Source: Brachypodium distachyon
Lineage: Eukaryota > Streptophyta > Magnoliopsida > Poales > Poaceae
Assembly: GCF_000005505.3 (NCBI RefSeq)
Contig: NC_016133.3
Coordinates: 32,822,737 to 32,886,736, forward strand
Direction of reading: 5' to 3'
Length of the DNA: 64,000 nt
This document shows positions 1 through 11,891 of the stretch, piece after piece (position 1 is the stretch's first letter; each line of letters begins with the position of its first letter). Position numbers and translations under genes: made by a program. Under the pieces are notes generated by a model, which did not search any database, was not told where the DNA came from, and was given only the letters and a program-made list of their open reading frames with translations.

Positions 1-1377
1 TCGTTCCCTGATGTAAAAATAATAACAGTGAATTAGGTTCAGCTAAATCCCAACAATTGTGGTTAATGGTGCCTGTGCACTATGAAGACACTGGTACCCT
101 CGATGTCTTCCTTCCCATTTCTTTTATATGTAATATTCATCTTTCCTTTCAAATTGACAGGCCCCTCTATGGCTCGAATGGTCTTGGTACTTTTCCATGA
201 GCACCCTACTATTAGCTTCATGTTGGAGCTTCACCCAAATTTGCATGACCACAACATGTCCTATTGTTGATGCTCTCATATTATTTCTCTTTTCTCTGTT
301 TGTCTATATCAGGCAGCTAGCACTTGCCTAGACAATCCATCTTCCTCACATGATCACGTGTGAGCTACTTCTTTCCATTGCTCATTAGACTTCCATGCCA
401 TCCCTCCACCATGGACTTATGCAGTGATACTCCCTCAAAAAAAAAAGACTTATGCAGTGATACAGCACCGCTCCTCCCGCACCTCTATGTTTCATTGTAG
501 CTATTCTGCATGACTGTTTTACTGTGCTCCTCACTAATTGGGTTCACCTGCGTTCTTGAATTTGAATGCCTTTGCTGAATTGTTAACGGGTAGCACTGTG
601 TGGTCTGAGCTGTCTGAAGTCTGTTTTATGCATTGCTCCTCACCCTGCCATCTCCAAACGTGCTAGTGTGTGCCACTGGGCCATCCTAGTACTACTCTTG
701 ACTCTTTGTATCACTGGCAGGCCTGATCACTGGGCCATCCTAGTAAGCTATTACCATGCTACCACCCTTTGTTACCACAGTGTTGCTCCAATGCTATTCC
801 TTTGTGTGGTTAAGTGGCTTGCAGTAGTGCATTTTAGTTGCCAAACCTCCCCATTTCATCACTTGAAGTGTCAGTTTCACCTGCCTTAGTTGATACTGGC
901 TGCTACTTAACACCTCCTTTGTCTTAGTTGATGCTGGCTGCTATCTAACACTTCCTCAGAGATGGTTCTTGTTACTTTGTTACTCAATTCTGGTGTATTC
1001 ACGTTTTTAATTGCAACACGTGCCGGTTTTGTTGAAAGGACTTTTGTATCATATATCAACTTATGGAAATTTGACACTCTTTCCTATAGTTACTCATTAG
1101 GGGGAACATAGATGGACAGTCCATCTTTTTTGCTCTGGTAGAAATTAGCTTATAGTATTGGGAAAAAACTTATGTAACAAGTTTAATGTTGCATAGGAAA
1201 AAACGTGACATGGTCATTTTATAAAAAGTGAAAATCTAGGAGATGCCACCATATAAATTTTAACTGTTTCATGTCGATACTAACTATTGTGCAACTGCAT
1301 CGTCAACTTATTATGTTCCATGTAATGTTCGTTCAATTTTTCTTATATAATTTTCGTTAAATTGTTTGTGGTCGCAG
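1..1377 (+). other. intron sequence of the LCBK1-like gene (no exon recognised)
   Basis: I see no exon of the kinase gene here. The stretch is T-rich and lacks long open frames, as expected for an intron ending at the AG at 1376-1377. The upstream exons, including the lipid-kinase catalytic domain, must lie to the left of the window. It contains one short A-tailed insertion with flanking duplication (414-463), listed separately. Confidence 0.6.
414..463. repeat. 16-bp poly(A)-ended micro-insertion with 17-bp target duplication
   Basis: The 17-mer GACTTATGCAGTGATAC occurs at 414-430 and again, perfectly, at 447-463. The 16 bases between (431-446) are TCCCTC followed by ten A. This looks like a target-site duplication around little more than an A tail, as an extremely 5'-truncated non-LTR retroelement would leave. 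It lies in an intron. Confidence 0.75.
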
Positions 1378-3162
1378 GGAGGTTTTACACCTATTGATGT
1401 TTTTTCTGTTGAATGGATTCAGAGTGGCACTACTCATTTTGGAACAACTGTATCATATTTTGGTTTTGTTAGCGATGGTAACCACATATTTGACATTTCA
1501 GAATTTTTCTTCTTTTTGGTCATCTAAAAGTTACCTTCTTGAACTAAATCCTTTGGTAATTTCTAGTTTTCCTTGCTCAAATGTGGACTACAAAAGTGAC
1601 TTCTCATTTATCCGTTGCAGTTCTTGAACTCTCAGAGAAATACCAGAAGCGTTTTGGTCCACTCCGTTACATTGTAGCTGGTTTTCTGAAATTCTTGTGC
1701 TTGCCCAAATACAGTTTTGAACTGGAGTACCTTCCAGTATCGAATGCTGATGGACCTGAGCATAAAACTGTGGAAGGGCAAGAAAAGGTTGACACATCGG
1801 ACCTCTATGATGATGTAGTTCAGAGGTCAAGAGCAGAATGTTTACCACGTGCCTCAAGTTTATCTAGCATTGATTCGGTCATGTCTACAAGTATAATGTC
1901 TGGGGGAGAACCGGAGGTTTCTAGTCCCCATGCTAATAATGAACCCTCTGAACTTGTCCGTGCACTTGACCCGAAATCAAAACGCCTGTCATTAGGGAGG
2001 ACGAGTACTTTCAAAGAACCAGAAGAAGTGCTCCATCCTCAGGCCTCGACTCCTAGTTGGTGTAGATCCAAATCAAAGTCAAGGACAGAAAAAGCATGGC
2101 CAGGTTTGACTACTACAAATGATACGAAGTCGTCTAGGGGCACTACAACGCATGATAAAGAAGACACATCGTCCACAGTTTCAGATCCTGGACCTGCATG
2201 GGATACAGGACCCAAGTGGGATATGGAACCTAAATGGGATAATCAACATAACTGGGAATCTGAGACTCCCATTGAGCTACATGGTCCATCAGATGACATC
2301 GAGCTTGGTCTGACTAAGGAACTGGTGCCAAGCTTAGATGAAAGATGGGTTGTTAGGAAAGGGCGTTATCTTGGTGTATTGGTTTGCAACCATTCATGCA
2401 AGACTGTGCAGAGTTTAAGTTCCCAGGTTGTTGCTCCCAAGGCTGAATATGATGACAATTGTCTGGACCTGCTGTTGGTTGGCGGAAGTGGGAGGCTGAG
2501 GTTATTAAGATTTTTGGTGCTTTTGCAGTTTGGAAAACACATTTCTCTTCCACATGTCGAATATTTAAAGGTATGATATGGCTCCTTATCTTCATCGAGC
2601 ATCCAATTTTACTCATCACAAAAATATTCAATTTTACTATATTTTGATGTTAAAAAGTGTCCAATCTACTTACGTACTCCTATTTCATTAATTTCGGGAA
2701 ACTTCTTTTTTGGTCTTGGCTCGTTCCATAATACCGTTTCTTGTCACTCATATTCCTTAGCTACAAAACTATTTGGGTTTACTTAAGTGTGTAGCGATAA
2801 TATTTATCTTCATGTTCTTGAACCATTAAACCATTTGATGGTACCTTGCATGGTGAAAGAAAAATCTAGAAAGTTTGAACTGCTAACTCTTATAGTGAAA
2901 TTGTCATGGTTTTGCTCGGACCTGTCATGTTCTTTGTATTGTCCATCCATACAAGTTTGCTGATAACTGTTTTGTTTGTTCCTTAGCTCACTTTTGTTCT
3001 AAATTTCAGGTAAAATCCGTGAGACTCAAGGCCGGCCCAAATACACATGATGGATGTGGTATTGATGGTGAACTACTCCATGTCAAGGGGCAAGTTCGCT
3101 GTAGTTTGCTACCTCAGCAATGTCGCTTGATCGGCAGGCCAGCCCAAAACCCTGTACAGTAG
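1378..3162 (+). CDS. LCBK1: sphingoid long-chain base kinase, C-terminal part (5' end outside window)
   Basis: Three exons fit: 1378-1477, 1621-2570 and 3010-3162 (stop TAG). Each intron has GT/AG borders and the frame is continuous. The protein begins GGFTPIDVFSVEWIQSG, then VLELSEKYQKRFGPLRY, a long Ser/Asp-rich linker with AWPGLT and STVSDPGP, and ends with a conserved CGIDGELLHV and LLPQQCRLIGRP tail. This matches the C-terminal half of plant LCBK1, a member of the diacylglycerol/sphingosine kinase family that phosphorylates sphingoid long-chain bases. The ATP-binding catalytic domain is upstream of the window, so activity cannot be judged. No frameshift or internal stop is seen. The product name rests on family recognition without alignment. 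Confidence 0.88.
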
Positions 3163-4480
3163 CTGTAAATACATTACTCTGCATCCTGCAGCCCCAAGGT
3201 CTGCCTGGAATCTTGCACCTGTACCACCGGCAGTGTCGTGGGATTTGTGTCCCGTGTCCAGAACAGCAGTGCTGACAGACAGGCACGCAGACCCAGGGAT
3301 GTACATATGTGCCTGTGATTAGTAAAAGTGCTGGATGGTGACATTTATCCAAGAAATGTAAAGCCTATCAACAACCTGTTGTGCATCTGTTCTTTTCGCC
3401 TTTACTTGAGCTGATATCTGATGTAGCCATCCTGATCAGTGTACTTGGGGTTTAGAACATCACAGCGCTCACCCCAGGTATGTGCGGTTGTTTGGCTGTC
3501 CCTGTTTGTGCTATTGTCTGGAGGTCCCTGCTGCCGGCAACATGATGCTTGTTAGCCCCCATTAAAGGGACAAAGCACCTCCGATGCAATGTCCCTGATC
3601 AGTTTGTAGTGTTTACAGAAGTGTGAATAAGGTTTTCTATCATGTCGGGTTCCCAGTACAGTATAGGATTTGAACGACAAGAAAAAGGAAGAAGATATTT
3701 GTAGTGCTGCTGCCTCTTTCACCTTGTAACTCTTTTTCACCTGTTTATTGTGATTGTGATGTATTAAGTTGTAATTTGCTCGAATTGTCTGCCATAAACG
3801 ACTTGGATCATATAACTTGTTGAAGATAAACTTGCCGATATGTTTTGTGTGTTGTTCTCTGCTGGGTAATAAGAAACATGGTTTGATGTATCGTTCACAT
3901 GCCTGATTCTTTCTCGGGTCTGCTATTGTTCATTTCGATCGTGAAGCATGGAGTGGTTCCTTATTTTATCATCTTGTTCATGAGAACCATACAAGCCCTG
4001 CAAGGCTGTTAGCGCAGTCAATCCGCTCTTCCCTGTCATCCTCTGGACAGGAAGAGAACAGTGGACAAACAGTACGCCTCTGGCAGGTAAGTGGCCGTCT
4101 GATAATTGCAGGCATGAGCAGCGAGTTGGTAGCACGACCGAGATCCCTAAAAAGGAAAGCCAAAAGGCAAATGCCACGGGAACAAAAGGCACCTGACGAC
4201 GATTCTTTTGGATCTCAAAATCCATATATGGCTAGCTTATGCTGTGCACCACAAAAGGCAGGAAGGAAGGGACGAAGAAGAAAAGCAACCGACCGTGATA
4301 GTGCAGGTGCAAATACCCAACGACGAAATACACAGCTCGTACTAGTTGTACTACTGCAGCCTCTACTACCAACTCAGTACATAGGGAAGGAACAAAAAGC
4401 CGGGAAGAATCAACAACGGGCTGCTGCTGGTTTGGTTAAGTGACACGGGAGAGTCAAGACGTGGACCGGGGCATGAAGAG
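3163..4480. other. 3' UTR of the LCBK1-like gene, then intergenic
   Basis: From the stop at 3162 to roughly 3.9 kb the sequence is T-rich without coding character and probably holds the 3' UTR; AATAA-like motifs are present but no site can be fixed. The remainder to 4480 holds only short, unconvincing open frames and is the tail-to-tail gap between the kinase gene and the minus-strand cysteine-rich gene. Confidence 0.5.
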
Positions 4481-4865
4481 CTAGCACTTGCAGTTGCAGC
4501 CGCGGCCGGCGCCGGCGAGGAGGCCGAGGGAGACGCAGCGTCCGCCGCGCCGGCAGCCGCCGTAGTGGCAGAGGTCCATGCAGGCGCTGTTGGCCGCCGC
4601 GTCGCCTGGGTCGCACTGCTCCACCGGGATCGTCACCCCGCACGCCACCCCCGACGGGTAGTCCTCCACCCACGCCGCCTCCGCCACCAAAGCCACTGCC
4701 AAACCACACAAAACAACACAAGTAAGCACTTATATATATCAATCAGACCGCCGCTGCTGGCTGAATCGATCATGATCAACAATTGTTGATTAATTTACCG
4801 GTGGCTAGAGTGGCCATGAGGACGAGGAGGAAGAAGCTCCGGGCGGTATGATATCCTCGAGCCAT
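4481..4865 (-). CDS. secreted cysteine-rich defensin-like peptide
   Basis: Two exons: 4799-4865 (ATG at 4865) and 4481-4695 (stop TAG at 4481-4483), joined across a 103-bp GT/AG intron, giving 93 residues. Exon 1 encodes a positively charged start and a hydrophobic core (SFFLLVLMATLATG), a signal peptide for the secretory pathway. The intron interrupts the signal-peptide region, the layout usual for plant defensin-like genes. The mature part has eight cysteines, with GVACGVT, EQCDPGD, SACMDLCHYGGC, GRC and a terminal CNCKC. Eight cysteines ending in CxC fit a cysteine-stabilised alpha-beta fold of the DEFL/LCR class. Its target is unknown; antimicrobial defence or signalling are both possible. 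A TATA motif lies about 80 bp upstream of the start. Confidence 0.8.
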
Positions 4866-4944
4866 TCTGTTCCGACACGCCTGGGAGCTGACGGCTCTCT
4901 GCTGCTAGCTGCATGACGGTCTTGGTCTTGGGTTGGGGGTGCGT

Positions 4945-4953
4945 GTTTTATAG
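4945..4953 (-). promoter_or_regulatory. TATA box of the defensin-like gene
   Basis: On the minus strand this reads CTATAAAAC, about 80 bp upstream of the ATG at 4865. That leaves room for a 5' UTR of around 50 bp. Confidence 0.7.
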
Positions 4954-5556
4954 GGAGTGAGAGCCTAGCTGTGAGGTGACGGCCGAGGGAAAAAGGGTGT
5001 CAACGGGGCAAGTACATGTGACCGATGTGACACAGAAGGATGCGGCCGCGGGTTGCTGCCTTGCTGTGCTGGGGTGGAGGTCGTTAATGATAGTATTAGT
5101 GTATGTAATCCTCCAGGTACTATCAAGTTGTAAGGGTGGTTATGGTTGCATAATTGGTTAGTTGCATGATTTCGACGCGCATATCTAGCGTGCTTTTGCT
5201 AGATGATTAAAAGGAGGATCGCGTGTAGCACTGATTAGGATTCATGCCACTGCACGTCTGTGTGCGCGCTCACTTGATTTAGACTAGCGCACAGCTTTGA
5301 TTGGTCAAAATAGATTCGAAGAAATCTACTGGTGTATCATGTACCAATGAGGCAACCCCTTTTGTTTTTAAACTCCTTTAATTGAGAAAAAAAACATGAA
5401 TTTACAGCCGAGTGCTAGTGTAAGCAGCCTCTTTGATTAAAGCATTTCAGCGCCGCATTCAAGATTTGTACGAATTATTTTGCACTACCTTTTACAAGAT
5501 TTTTTTATTGGCTCCGACCTCTTAGAAAGGTTTCTATTTTTTTTCTACTGATTCTA

Positions 5557-5717
5557 TGACTCAGTTTGGCAGTGCTGAACTGTTTTGTGCTGAACTTATT
5601 TCTAATTTGTTGTAGAAAAATAAACAAAAGAGTTGGTTAGCCAAACGAAAAAATAGTAAAATGTTAGTTGGAAAAGTTGGATTATCATCACCCACCTCAA
5701 TGCCAAACGCAGCCTAA
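5557..5717. repeat. possible small MITE
   Basis: The left edge near 5564 (TTTGGCAGTGCTG) matches, in inverted form, the right edge near 5701-5714 (inverted reading GCGTTTGGCATTGAGG). A short AT-rich interior lies between. No clear target duplication was found, so this is tentative. Confidence 0.35.
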
Positions 5718-7940
5718 GGACATATTAACCATACGTTAGAGAGAGAACCGATATTCAAAATCGCTATGATCAACAAAAACTACATCCATACGGATCAATT
5801 AAGACTCGTGCATATTCACAATCACCAATTTAATCAAGGAAGCATGTACTATACTGCACAAAAAATATATCATTAGATTTGTATTTGCAGGAACAAATTT
5901 TTAATGACACATCTTTTGTGCTACATGTATAACGACTCACATTCCGCTAGTTAAATTGATTATCAACCTAAACGGATGAATAATTGATACTCTGTATATA
6001 AATCCAAGTCACTTATTTCATGACGGAGGGAGTATTAGATCGATCACATGCTTCCTGATTAGCGATTAAACAAGCAATGCCCCCATCAACTTTCTACGTC
6101 TGCATGATGTCGCTAGCTAGCTCGAACGAGCGGACTAGCCTGATCGAGCCTCCCCGAGCGACATATAGCCGGCCCAAATCCACTGGCGTCCGCGGCACAA
6201 TGATGCGCAGCAGATACGCCCTACTACCTTCCCGGGGTCGTAATGAATTCCCGGCCCAGGCTAGCTAGCCATCTTTGTCAGCTCGATCGGCCACTCGGAC
6301 ATCGACCCAGCCGCTGCAAATAAAGCGGCCGATCGGCCACGGCGCGTGTTCCTCGTTCGGGCGCGTTCCCCTAACTAGCTATACCCAATCTGTCGCGCAC
6401 GCACGCACGCACCATACTCCTAAAAGGACATAAACTAGCCAATGGTTCCCAAGGGTCGTGCAGCGGCATGTAGCTAACACACTGTCGAAATCGAAATGTT
6501 TGTTTCATGTCGACCGGTCGCTTTTACCGATTTTTTGTTAGCGGTCGAGTCGATGGATCGATCCTTAGGTAGCTAGAGCTTAGCTTATCCTCGAAAAGGA
6601 GAAGCACGGACAGGGAAAGGGGTCGAGCCTCCACTTGGCGCGCTGCTCTGGCTAGCTAGCCAGTTGCTCGCTTATCGGAGTTATCTCTAATGCATCTCTT
6701 TTCCGCGGAGGGGAGGATAACGTCGCACTTGCGATTAGAAAACGGGATCCTGCCCCCTCTCCGTATCTCCGCTCCCGATCGAGATCGAGTCTTTTCGCAC
6801 ACTCGGTCGGTACATCTATATTATCTCGTCCCTTTTTCATAATAAAAGGAACTACATGTACATTCTAGCTAGTACATCTCGGTCGGCACCAACATCCCTG
6901 AAAACACTATCCTGCGTGACCACCGACCTTGCAGACAGCCCTTCTCCAAGCAACTTGTACCATATGCCGATGCCAATATGTTCGCCGGCGCTGCAATGAT
7001 ACGAGAACCACCAGTAGAGCAGTAGAGCGTGCGTGCATGACAGGTTACCAGATTGGTAAGATCGGCATGATCATGGAGTTTTTGCCCTGATCGAGTCTTC
7101 ACTCAAATGATCGTCATTGGCTGCAAATTGTACATACAGAGCCCTATAGCAACTTGTGTTTCCCACTAGCCGTAAAGCAGAACTCACTCACTACTTCACC
7201 CCTTGTTAATGTTAATTATAGAACGAGTAGCCGCGCAAAAGAAAAGAGAACATAGTTAGTGCCTGATCAGTACGTTTGGTCTGAAAGATGCCGCGGCATT
7301 AATTTTCTGAGAACGACAGCTCCATTAGCTGGGGATAACGGCATGCGCGCTCCCTGTGGGTGGCATCAAGACGCTGGTGTCGAACGGTGTACATCAGTCA
7401 ACCTCTGTTGTTGGGATCGATCGATCGCATATAGGCATATAGCGTAGGCTGGATCCATCGTGAAAGGTACGATAGACATGTGTGCTCAGAGAGCTCCATT
7501 CACTCAAAGTAATTCACAGCACAAAATATGTTGAAGTTTTTCTGAGTTGTCCTTCTTTCCCCGTAGCTTCTGGATGAATTGGTTCGGTGCATAAAAATCT
7601 TTATGGCATCAGATTCAAGAGATCTCGAGTTCAAGACCCGACGGACGCAATTAAATTGCGATACACTTGGAGAGTCTGCATACAAAAGCCCTCAAAGACA
7701 AAACAAAGAGAAGGTATGAATTTAATCCGGTTCTCTTGGGGCAAGGCCTGAGGGCATCTCCAAGTACGATCTCCCGTTTGTCCATTTGGAGAGTGTTTAG
7801 ATAAAGAGAGAGAATATTTTTCATACCCCCAACTTGTTTTGAAAAGTACACAAATTGTACTTTTAACTTTTTTTATATATTTTCTGTTCCTCAATTGTCA
7901 AAACCGGACAACAATGGTCTCTCCCTCCATGCGAAGTGTA
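5718..7940. other. intergenic, no gene recognised
   Basis: No open frame here has coding character. A GACGGAGGGAGTA motif at about 6021-6033 is a Stowaway-type terminus; the other end is not clear, so it is probably a decayed copy. The segment from 6.06 to 7.45 kb is GC-richer, with many GCTAGC and GATCGATC motifs of the kind common in grass intergenic DNA. Confidence 0.5.
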
Positions 7941-7944
7941 TTAC

Positions 7945-9187
7945 GGTACGTTTGTTTGGACTCCTCCGACAGATTCTAGGCTGTAGAAGCTGGAGCCCAA
8001 ACAAACATCAAATTTCGGCCCAGCTCCTTCTAGCAGCTTCCGTGGAGCGCTCCTGAAAAATACACTACGGTTCAGAATCACCGAAATCGTGGCTTGTTCA
8101 ATCGGCTATAGCTCCAATCGACGTCTTTTACTGGTTTACCCTCCCACCAAAATCCATACTACGCACTAATTGCCCTTACCGGTTCGTTATGTTCCCCATC
8201 TGTCTTCCCCGAGCGATGAATCACCGGCTAGTTCTCCCCGCCTCCACCCGCCAGCCCAGCCACCGCCCTTCTGATCTCCGGTGACCGGCGCCCTCGCCCT
8301 CCTTCTACCGGAGGAACGGTACCCCCGGCCCTCCCGCCGCCTCCAAATCTGCAGTAGGGACACCGGCCGGAGCTGCTGCTTCAGATCGACCCACGTGGAT
8401 CCCAATCCCACGGCGGCGACAACCGATGATCCTCCTGCAGTCCTGACGTCGTGGCCCGATAAGTTCCACGCGGTGATGTTCACCGAGGGAGGGAGGCGGC
8501 TGTAGCTGTTCATTCCATTAGTTCGATGTGGTGATTGGTAGCATGATTTCAGTCCACTGTTCATTCATTTGCAGGGATGCAGTCGCTGTTAACTCCGCAA
8601 TGTTGATTCATGTAGTATTGATTATTGAATTCTCTAGTTTCTTGACGTGGCAGTGCTCTGCTACCCTTCTCTCTTCAGTCTCTTTCCTCCAAAAGTGTTG
8701 GCGTTACCAAGTATTGTATTAGGTGAAACTAATATATCGCCACTGTGACCTTACATTTTGCAACCAAATGATGTATTGATAATATATTTTACCCCATAGT
8801 CGAAATATTCATGTATCTAGACGATTTTTAGGCATATATACGTCCATATTTGAACAAATTTAAGACAATTAATATGTATCGGAGAGAATTATTTTATTGG
8901 CATACGTACACATTGTCTAATGAAGTGAAAAAATGACATATGCAGCAAAAACAACTCTTAAGCCAATAATTTACATTTAAAACGGTACAATTAGCACTTA
9001 TATCCAATTTACAGAACAATAGGGTCATTTAGGTCATTTCAGCACACTTCAGCTACAGCTGCAGTCGTTTCAACCGCTGAAACAAACAAACATACAACAG
9101 CTCTAATCTTCCAGCTGCAGCTGGCAGCCACAGCTGATTCTAAAATCTGCAGTTGTAAAATCTGCAGCCCAAACAAACACAACCATA
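7945..9187 (-). mobile_element. non-autonomous TIR element, copy A
   Basis: The left edge has GTTTGTTTGG and the right edge ends CCCAAACAAACACAACC, forming imperfect terminal inverted repeats. The right-hand ~300 bp, read on the minus strand, matches 13340-13640 closely, including the GTTTGTTTGGGCTG start and the CTGTGGCTGCCAGCTGCAG and GTACCGTTTTAAAT blocks. The left-hand part matches the inverted right part of copy B, including TTACCGGTT and CCTCCCACCAAA. The two are therefore related elements in opposite orientation. The middle (8200-8510) is GC-rich. No transposase frame is present. The superfamily is uncertain (hAT or PIF/Harbinger-like); no convincing target duplication was found. Confidence 0.7.
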
Positions 9188-9518
9188 GTGTTGAAGTATC
9201 ATGGTTTTGACATCGAAATACCAGACTGGTTTAGGAAAAAAAAATTATCTTTTGGCAGAAAAAAATTGAATCTAGAGATAAAACGAAAAGTGATGCCAAT
9301 TTGGGAGGCTAACATGACAATCTAGGGCAAAACCATGATATGATGGCACTAACACCGCTTTAGAATGGGCAAGGGACCATGGGTGTCCGGTTTCAACAGT
9401 TATGGATGAGAAACCATTTGCGTACTTTCCGACAAGTCGAGGGACAAAAAATATACTTTTCTCTTAGATAAAACTACATATTATGAAGCCTAAAATTGTT
9501 TATGTTCAAGTTTTAGTT

Positions 9519-11891
9519 CACTACTACAGAATACCCCTTCCATGAACACTCACTAGTGGCGGTTATATTCATTCCAAAAATCACCACCACTAGTGAGGTC
9601 ACCAGTGGCGGTCATTTCCATCAAAAAAATCACCGACACTGGTGAGGGTCACCAATGGCGGTCATTTTCTTTCAAAAAATCACCGCCACTCCTGCTTGAG
9701 CACCAGTGACGGCCATTTTCATTCAAAAAATCCCCGCCTCAAGCACCAGTGGCGGTCATTGTGCACAGTCACTGGTGACCTCTTAGAACAGCCACTGGTG
9801 ACCCCCACCTACCAGTGGCTGTCCTAAGCCCAAACCCGCCATTGGTGATCCTGGGAGACTGCTGAAACTTGCAAAAATCATAACTAATTCAAAAAAAATC
9901 CAAACAATGTGATTCTTGTTGCTGTAATCTTCATTTCTATTCCTTAACATGTTGAAACAATAATATCACATGGCCTTTCTCATAAAAATATGATTTTCTA
10001 TTTTTGCAATGCAAAAAATGAAGTATTTTGTGAAGTAAGTACAACATTTATGGTTCAAAATGGCACCTATACAATTTTCACACAAACTAGAACATATTTT
10101 AATGGCTGTGTAGAAAGGCTTTGATTTTTCTAGCTTCATTTATACTTTTCCCCATTTAAATGAATTTCTAGCGATTTCTCAAAAGTAATTCAAATTTGAA
10201 CTACAAGTGTGTGATACCTTGTTCCTAAAAAATTCAAAAACTCATTTTAAGGTACCCAAGTAAGATTTATGTAAGATTCGTATAGGGTGTTAAAATATTC
10301 AACACCTTTCTATGGAAAGATGTGCCTACAATTTTCACCCCATCTTGCGAAAATTCTAATAATATGAAGACAAAGTAAAAAAAAAGTCAATTCTTTGCCA
10401 TAGAGTCTTTTTATGTGTACTAGTTGCCATGAAAAATTATAAACTTGAATTTTGACAACTCTTCAAAAAAATACTTCACAAAATGGACTATCAAGTATGA
10501 ATGTTTATGAGTTTCAAGCCAAATGACCAAAGTCACGACCATTCCTATGTCATACTTTATGATAATGAATCCATGTTTTGCACATAGATACATCTTTTCA
10601 TGCCAAACAATATTGCCAAAGAGTTTAAAAAAAATTAGTTTCAAAAAAATGTTTTTTCATTTTCTAAACACAAAAAAGGAGTATTTTGTGAAGCAAGTAC
10701 TAGTTATATAGTTCACAATGTCACCCAATTTTCACATAAAGTAGATCATACTTATAAGCTTATGAAACAATTTAGTTATAAGCCATAATACAAATATATT
10801 ACACAAAAAATAAGTAATTACACAAAACTTTAACCTTTCAGTGGCGGGCTTACAGTAAAACCCGCCACTGGTAATATAACCCTATTATTTCGGAGAAAAC
10901 ACAAGATCCGGCCCGCCTGCTACCGCCGCACGTGATTGGTCTAGAGCTGTTGCCCCGGATCGGTGACCTGGCAGCGCCTCTTCTCCCTCCTCTCCCGCGG
11001 CGCCTTTCTCCCTTATCCTTTATCCTGTGTCCTCTCTCTCTCTCTCCCTTATCTCCTCCGCGCCGCACTCCCACCTCTACACGATGGACTGCATCTCCCA
11101 CCTCCCTCTCCTCCATGGCGTCTCCCCTCCCCTTCCCCACTCCTGAGTTCTCCTCCTCCGTGCGCCATGGCCGCGCCTCGCTGCCCCATGGACGGGCCGG
11201 ATCCGGATCCGGCCATCCTCTGCCCCACGCTGCCAGGGCCCGCCGCCGCCAGATCCGCCCGCCATCAGCCTCGGGCTGCCGGATCCGGCCGCCCCTACTG
11301 CCGCTGCTCTAGGTATTCTCTTCCTCTCCCTCTCGGTTTTCTCTGCTCTCTCCCTCCTATGATCTCTCCCCGACCTCACCCCTGCAGATGAGGAGCTCGC
11401 CTCCATGGACAAGGATTTGGTGCGGGTCGCCGGAGTTGGCATCGCCGGGAGCCGCGATGGAGTCGCTTGCTGCGGCAGTGGGTTGCGGGCTTGGTGCGGG
11501 CCTGGGGGCCCGTTCCTAGATGATTTATTGTTTCATCTTGATCTGGTGTATCTAGATGATTTGTTGATTCACTGATTTGTGATCTGTTGATTAATCGATG
11601 ATAAAAATATGCAGCCCTATGTTTTTGCTTCTGTGTTCATCGGCGATTTGTTCGTGTGTGTTTGCTTCTCTCTCTAGTTCTTCTTCTCTGTCTAGTCCTT
11701 TTCTCTCTCTAGTTCTCTCATCGGTGCATTGCAGTGCAGGCCATGGCCCTGCTTTTTTTTTAATTCACCAATCCGTTAGCAGTGGCGGTGATTTTCACCC
11801 GCCAGCAGAGGGGCAGCACCTATGGCGGTCCATGGCACCAGTGACACACCTCTTTTTTTGACCGCCACTAGTAGCTATTTGTGTAGCAGTG
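9519..11891. mobile_element. non-autonomous CACTA (En/Spm) transposon, complete
   Basis: The left end reads CACTACTACAGAATA at 9519 and the right end, read inverted from 11891, reads CACTGCTACACAAATAG. Both are classic CACTA termini. The 3-bp GTT occurs immediately outside both ends (9516-9518 and 11892-11894), the target duplication expected for this superfamily. The subterminal regions (9540-9850, 10840-10870, 11770-11875) carry repeated copies of a GTGGCGG/CCGCCAC motif in both orientations, typical of transposase-binding arrays. At 2373 bp and with no transposase frame it must be mobilised in trans. A GC-rich block at 10.9-11.56 kb inside may be captured host sequence. Confidence 0.92.

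Noticed and set aside
7600..7660. tRNA-like GAGTTCAAGACCC T-loop motif
   Set aside because: No matching acceptor stem, anticodon arm or terminal sequence could be found around it.
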